This document shows, in pieces, positions 54,082 to 57,322 of a DNA stretch of 57,322 nt (its first letter is position 1; the number at the start of each line of letters is the position of its first letter). Below the pieces are notes generated by a model, which made no database searches, was not told where the DNA came from, and saw only the letters and a list, made by a program, of their open reading frames with translations. The position numbers and the translations under genes are program-made. The DNA lies in assembly GCA_028292625.1 (NCBI GenBank), contig JAQGLY010000072.1, positions 1 to 57,322 on the forward strand, written 5' to 3'. Origin of the DNA: Herbaspirillum sp. GTDB taxonomy: Bacteria; Pseudomonadota; Gammaproteobacteria; Burkholderiales; Burkholderiaceae_D.

Positions 54082-54700
54082 CCCATGGTGCGCCGCTCCC
54101 TGAATCCGGCACCGCTACGCCGGCTGGCGGCGGCTTGCGCCTGATGCTTTGAAGCAGGCCGGCGCCGGCGTCGAAGCCGCGGCAAACCCCGCAGGCGATC
54201 ACGCCGGTGACGGCAAGCATCGCCGCCGTGTGAACGCCCACGGCCGCGAGCGCCAGCGTCAGCGAGCCGGATGCGGTGATCTCGCGGGCCGGCGTGTCTC
54301 CCATGCAAAGCGGGATCAGCGCCGGCACCAGCATTAATCCGGCGCCGTGCGCGGTGGACATCATGAAGGACCAGAGCGCCAGCCCGGCATGACCTGCCGG
54401 CGTCCGGGCCCGCTTGGCTTTGCGGCCCGACAGGTGATACACCGCGACGACGGCCAGCAGCATGCCCGCCAGCACTTGCAGCACGCCGCGTTCCATCGAC
54501 AGGCCGAGCGCAACCCCGGCGGCCACGAGCGCGACGGATGCGGCATGCCCCGCCGCGATCGGCGCCAAGGCCCGCAGCGCTTGCGTCCGATCGCGGGACT
54601 GCACGCCCCAGGCGGCGGCAAACATCCAGCCGGTGGCAGGGTTCAGCCCGTGAAGGGCGCCGACCCCTGCGACCACCAGCCATGGCCAAAGGCCAGACAT
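54074..54700 (-). CDS. Membrane protein of unknown function
   Basis: A 208-residue protein with six hydrophobic segments, beginning MSGLWPWLVVAGVGALHGLN and containing GLNPATGWMFAAAWG and STAHGAGLMLVPALIP. HGLNP and HGAG motifs recall small metal-ion or UreH-like permeases, but I cannot name the family. It lies 31 nt downstream of the DUF899 gene on the same strand. Base composition is clearly more GC-rich than the IclR gene it overlaps. Confidence 0.75.
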   Translation of the reverse strand: MSGLWPWLVVAGVGALHGLNPATGWMFAAAWGVQSRDRTQALRALAPIAAGHAASVALVAAGVALGLSMERGVLQVLAGMLLAVVAVYHLSGRKAKRARTPAGHAGLALWSFMMSTAHGAGLMLVPALIPLCMGDTPAREITASGSLTLALAAVGVHTAAMLAVTGVIACGVCRGFDAGAGLLQSIRRKPPPAGVAVPDSGSGAPWVS

Positions 54701-54731
54701 GACGTGCTCACTCGCTCAGGCCGCTCGCGCT

Positions 54732-55502
54732 TCAGACGCGCGCATCGCAGCAAGAACCGGCCGTCGGCGCCGGCTCGTAACTGTCGTGGTGGCGTACCCA
54801 CGCCATTTTGTAGGGCACGTCGTTTTCGTCGCGGCCCTTGGGCGTGAGGTCCATCAGTTGGTAAGCGCCCATCATGACCTCCAAACCGCGACCGTAGGTT
54901 GAGTAGGTGTGGAAGACTTCGCCCGCATCGTCCTGGTAGAACACGCTGATGCCGGGCGCCTCCCCGACCGGGAAGGACCGCATGCCGTAGTTGTAGCAGA
55001 CCTCGCCCTTGGCCAGTTCTTCCGGCGTGAAGCTGACGCCGAAGTCGTGGTTGAAATCGCTGTCATTCGAGGACGCCCAGCTGAACTGCCAGCCCATGCG
55101 CCGGCGAAAGCGCTCGATGTCGGTCAGCGGTGCGCGCGAAATGGCCACCAGCGTAATATCGCGATGCGCCAGGTGCACGTTCATGCCGTCGGTGTGGTCC
55201 GCCATGAAAGAGCAACTCGGGCAGCCTTGCTCCCACCCCGGGCCGAACATGAAGTGCTGCACCAGCAGTTGGCGGCGGCCGCCGAACAGGTCGGAGAGCG
55301 TGCGCCGGCCCTCGGGTGTGTCGAAAACGTAGCCCTTCTCGACGCGCTCCCAGGGCAGCGCGCGGCGCTCGCGGGCAATCTGGTCATGCAGGCGCGTCAG
55401 TTCCTTTTCGCGCGCCAGCAGCGCCTTGCGCTCGCTCACCCATCGGTCGCTGGAGACCACGGGATGGTTCACGGTATGTGCTTCGGCAATGGTGGTGTTC
55501 AT
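54732..55502 (-). CDS. DUF899-family thioredoxin-like protein
   Basis: A 256-residue soluble protein. The DUF899 core is visible: an N-terminal helical part with LAREKELTRLHDQIARERR, then VFDTPEGRRTLSDLFGGR, FMFGPGWEQGCPSCSFMADH with the CPSC redox-like pair, and ISVFYQDDAGEVFHTYSTYG. Its function is unknown, though the thioredoxin-like fold suggests a redox role. AGGAG precedes the ATG. It is GC-rich, like its neighbours to the right. Confidence 0.88.
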   Translation of the reverse strand: MNTTIAEAHTVNHPVVSSDRWVSERKALLAREKELTRLHDQIARERRALPWERVEKGYVFDTPEGRRTLSDLFGGRRQLLVQHFMFGPGWEQGCPSCSFMADHTDGMNVHLAHRDITLVAISRAPLTDIERFRRRMGWQFSWASSNDSDFNHDFGVSFTPEELAKGEVCYNYGMRSFPVGEAPGISVFYQDDAGEVFHTYSTYGRGLEVMMGAYQLMDLTPKGRDENDVPYKMAWVRHHDSYEPAPTAGSCCDARV

Positions 55503-55598
55503 GATGTGCTCCTTGGCCCTATGAGCCGTTCGAAGTTTTTCAATGAGGTATTTTCGCCTTGCGCGCTGAGTTCGATGCGGCGGCCGAGCTGTGCGTGA

Positions 55599-56276
55599 TC
55601 ACGACCCGGCTGCTTTCGGACGTCGCACGGCGCGGACCTTTCCGCTGGCTCCGCCGCCGCAGTAAAAGAGGTCTGCCCCGTCGGACTCGAGCCCGCTGAC
55701 GGCGGTGCCGGCCGGCATCTCCAGCCGCTCGAGCACGGCGCCGCTCTCCGGGTTGATTCGGCGGAGTTCGCTCTCGTCCCCTTCCCATGTCCCGTGCCAC
55801 AGCTCGCCGTCGACCCAGGTCACGCCGGTGACGAAACGGTTGGAATCGATGGTGCGGATGACTGCGCCGGTCGCCGGGTCGATCTGGTGGATTTTGCGAT
55901 CGCGGTACTGGCCCACCCACAGACTGCCCTCGGCCCAGGTGAGCCCCGAGTCGTACCCCTGGCCGGGCGCCGGGATGGATGCCACCACGTTGCCTGTCGC
56001 GGGATCGATCTTGTCGATGCGCGCCTCGGCGATCTGATAAAGATAGGTGCCGTCGAAGGTAGTGCCGGCGTCGCAGGCGCGGTCGAGCGTGCGCGTGGGC
56101 TCGCCGCTGCCGGGATCGAAGGCGATCAGCCTGTCCCCGGTGGCGGCCCAGACGCGCTGGCCATCGTGGGTCACGCCGTGCACGCGCTCGGCGCCGGCGA
56201 AGGGGCCATATTCGCGCACGATTTCGGCCGCGCGCGCCGTTGCCTGGGTTTTGTCTTTGCTTTTCTTGCTGGTCAT
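55599..56276 (-). CDS. Beta-propeller protein (SMP-30/Vgb-lyase-like)
   Basis: A 225-residue protein with four recognisable blade repeats, each with a FDPGSG-, IDPATG- or INPESG-type turn (in RLIAFDPGSGEPT, IDKIDPATGNVV, IHQIDPATGAVI, LRRINPESGAVL). There is no signal peptide. GGGAG is 6 nt upstream of the ATG at 56276. The substrate is unknown. It appears to form one unit with the DUF899 and membrane protein genes downstream and the regulator gene upstream. Confidence 0.82.
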   Translation of the reverse strand: MTSKKSKDKTQATARAAEIVREYGPFAGAERVHGVTHDGQRVWAATGDRLIAFDPGSGEPTRTLDRACDAGTTFDGTYLYQIAEARIDKIDPATGNVVASIPAPGQGYDSGLTWAEGSLWVGQYRDRKIHQIDPATGAVIRTIDSNRFVTGVTWVDGELWHGTWEGDESELRRINPESGAVLERLEMPAGTAVSGLESDGADLFYCGGGASGKVRAVRRPKAAGS

Positions 56277-56319
56277 CGCTGGCTCCCTGTGACGCGCCTC
56301 GGATCGGCGCAAGACAACT

Positions 56320-57322
56320 CTATTCCATCGGGAGCGCAGCGGGGAGTAACAAGATTGTCATGAATCCCGCCAGCGGCGGCGACAGCCAGCGACGGGCCCG
56401 CGCCCGCCCGATCGAGCGCACCTGTCCGGCGGCCTCAAGCTCGACCAGCGCGCGCTGGACGGTGCGCTGACTGGCCCCCAGGGCCAGCGCCAGGGCCGAG
56501 GTCGACCAGGCCGCGCCGTCGGAAAGCAGCGCCAGCAGCGATGCCTGATCGCCGTCGATGGGCGGCGCCAGCACGACCACGGCGCGCTCGTCGAGCGGCC
56601 TGAGAACGAAGCCGCGCGCGGTGGCCTCGATATGCGCCAGCGCTGTGACGAGCACGCGCAGACGGCCGATCCCGACCCGCAGGCGCGCCCGATGCGACTC
56701 ATTGGGGCGGTGGGTGCGGAACGCGCACGCGATCAAGGCCTCCCGATCAACATCGCCAGGCCACGCCTCGGCAAGCGCGCGCGCCAACGCGAACAGCACC
56801 GGCCGGCGCGCCAGCGGCCGCCAAGCGTTGCCCGCGCCGACGCCCAGCCCGCGACGGCAGGCGTCGACCACCAGCGCGTCGGACGCCATGAGCGCCGCGA
56901 CCTCGTCCAGGCGCAGCACTTGCTCGCCGCCGGCGAAGAGGCGCCGGGCAGCAGGACGCTCGAGCGCCGCTCTCGCCTCCGCCACCTCGGCCAGAAGCGC
57001 CGGCACGCGTGCCTGACAGGCCGCCTCGTGCGCGCGGGCGAGCGCCGCCCGCGCCGGGTCGATGCGCAGCGAGCGCAGCGCCAGCTCCGCCGCGGTCAGC
57101 TCGGCCACCGCCGCCAGCGACGGCGGCAGGCCGCGCGCATCGAGCCGTGCCAGCGCGGTCTCGGCTTCGTCGAGGCGGCCAAGCAGCAAGAGCCTGCGCA
57201 CCGCGATGAGCCGCGCTTGCAGCGCGTTGGCGTGATCGGCGTGCGCCTCGAGCGTGGCCAAGGCCGCCGCCAGCGAGCGCGGCGAGCTGCCGAGGTCGCG
57301 CACGGGCAGCGCCACCTCGGCA
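56320..57322 (-). CDS. Helix-turn-helix regulator, 5' part beyond the window
   Basis: At least 331 residues, open to the window edge. The N-terminal 150 residues are Ala/Leu-rich helical repeats (RLDEAETALARLDARGLPPS), TPR-like in look. The C-terminal end has a winged helix with TSALALALGASQRTVQRALV. An inner block (HRARLRVGIGRLRVLVTALA) resembles a second DNA-binding or SARP-like segment. It lies 43 nt upstream of the propeller gene and probably regulates it. Start not in view. Confidence 0.75.
   Translation of the reverse strand, partial: AEVALPVRDLGSSPRSLAAALATLEAHADHANALQARLIAVRRLLLLGRLDEAETALARLDARGLPPSLAAVAELTAAELALRSLRIDPARAALARAHEAACQARVPALLAEVAEARAALERPAARRLFAGGEQVLRLDEVAALMASDALVVDACRRGLGVGAGNAWRPLARRPVLFALARALAEAWPGDVDREALIACAFRTHRPNESHRARLRVGIGRLRVLVTALAHIEATARGFVLRPLDERAVVVLAPPIDGDQASLLALLSDGAAWSTSALALALGASQRTVQRALVELEAAGQVRSIGRARARRWLSPPLAGFMTILLLPAALPME

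Overview
The window looks like a chromosomal segment of a betaproteobacterium of the order Burkholderiales, most like the Oxalobacteraceae. This rests on gene order (rpmB-rpmG; exbB-exbD-lpxK-Trm112-kdsB-adk; xseA-sodB) and on the protein sequences. It is an inference, because no 16S gene is present. No tRNA, rRNA, CRISPR array, intact transposase or integrase was seen.

Layout. (1) 1-13.5 kb is housekeeping: ribosomal proteins L28/L33, a fatty-acid desaturase, an RsmB-like rRNA methyltransferase, purN, a secreted barnase-type RNase with its barstar inhibitor, a patatin phospholipase, an SDR, the exbBD-lpxK-Trm112-kdsB-adk block, xseA and sodB. (2) 13.7-17.5 kb is a two-gene operon: a KaiC-like double-P-loop ATPase, overlapped by 4 nt by a hybrid histidine kinase with an N-terminal receiver-like domain. 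(3) 17.5-31.8 kb is a complete protocatechuate branch of the beta-ketoadipate pathway, in two regulated halves. The first is an IclR regulator divergent from pcaH-pcaG-pcaB-pcaCD (fused decarboxylase/enol-lactonase). The second is pcaI-pcaJ-pcaF followed by four LIV-type ABC transporter genes, divergent from a pcaR-like IclR gene and a periplasmic binding protein. IclR-type palindromes lie in both control regions. (4) 31.8-48.5 kb is a mosaic, decaying accessory region. It holds small ORFs, a membrane GGDEF protein with a perfect 18-bp-arm palindrome in its coding sequence, an integron-type attC site behind a VOC/DUF2784 gene pair, acylphosphatase, an alpha/beta hydrolase, a LysE exporter, a broken AraC regulator, an orphan ModA-like binding protein, relics, two aldo/keto reductases, a LysR regulator, an FAD oxidase killed by an amber codon and followed by half an attC site, CreA and an MFS transporter. 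(5) 48.5-54.1 kb is an aromatic ring-hydroxylation island: Rieske oxygenase, SDR, ferredoxin reductase and MFS transporter, divergent from an IclR regulator. (6) 54.1-57.3 kb is a visibly GC-richer group: a membrane protein, a DUF899 protein, a beta-propeller protein and a helix-turn-helix regulator cut by the window edge.

How the genes fit together. PcaGH, PcaB and PcaCD convert protocatechuate to beta-ketoadipate, and PcaIJ and PcaF take it to succinyl-CoA and acetyl-CoA. The LIV-type transporter probably imports an aromatic acid for this route. The Rieske/SDR/reductase/MFS island could feed it by oxidising a carboxylated aromatic to a catechol such as protocatechuate. The exact substrate cannot be read from sequence.
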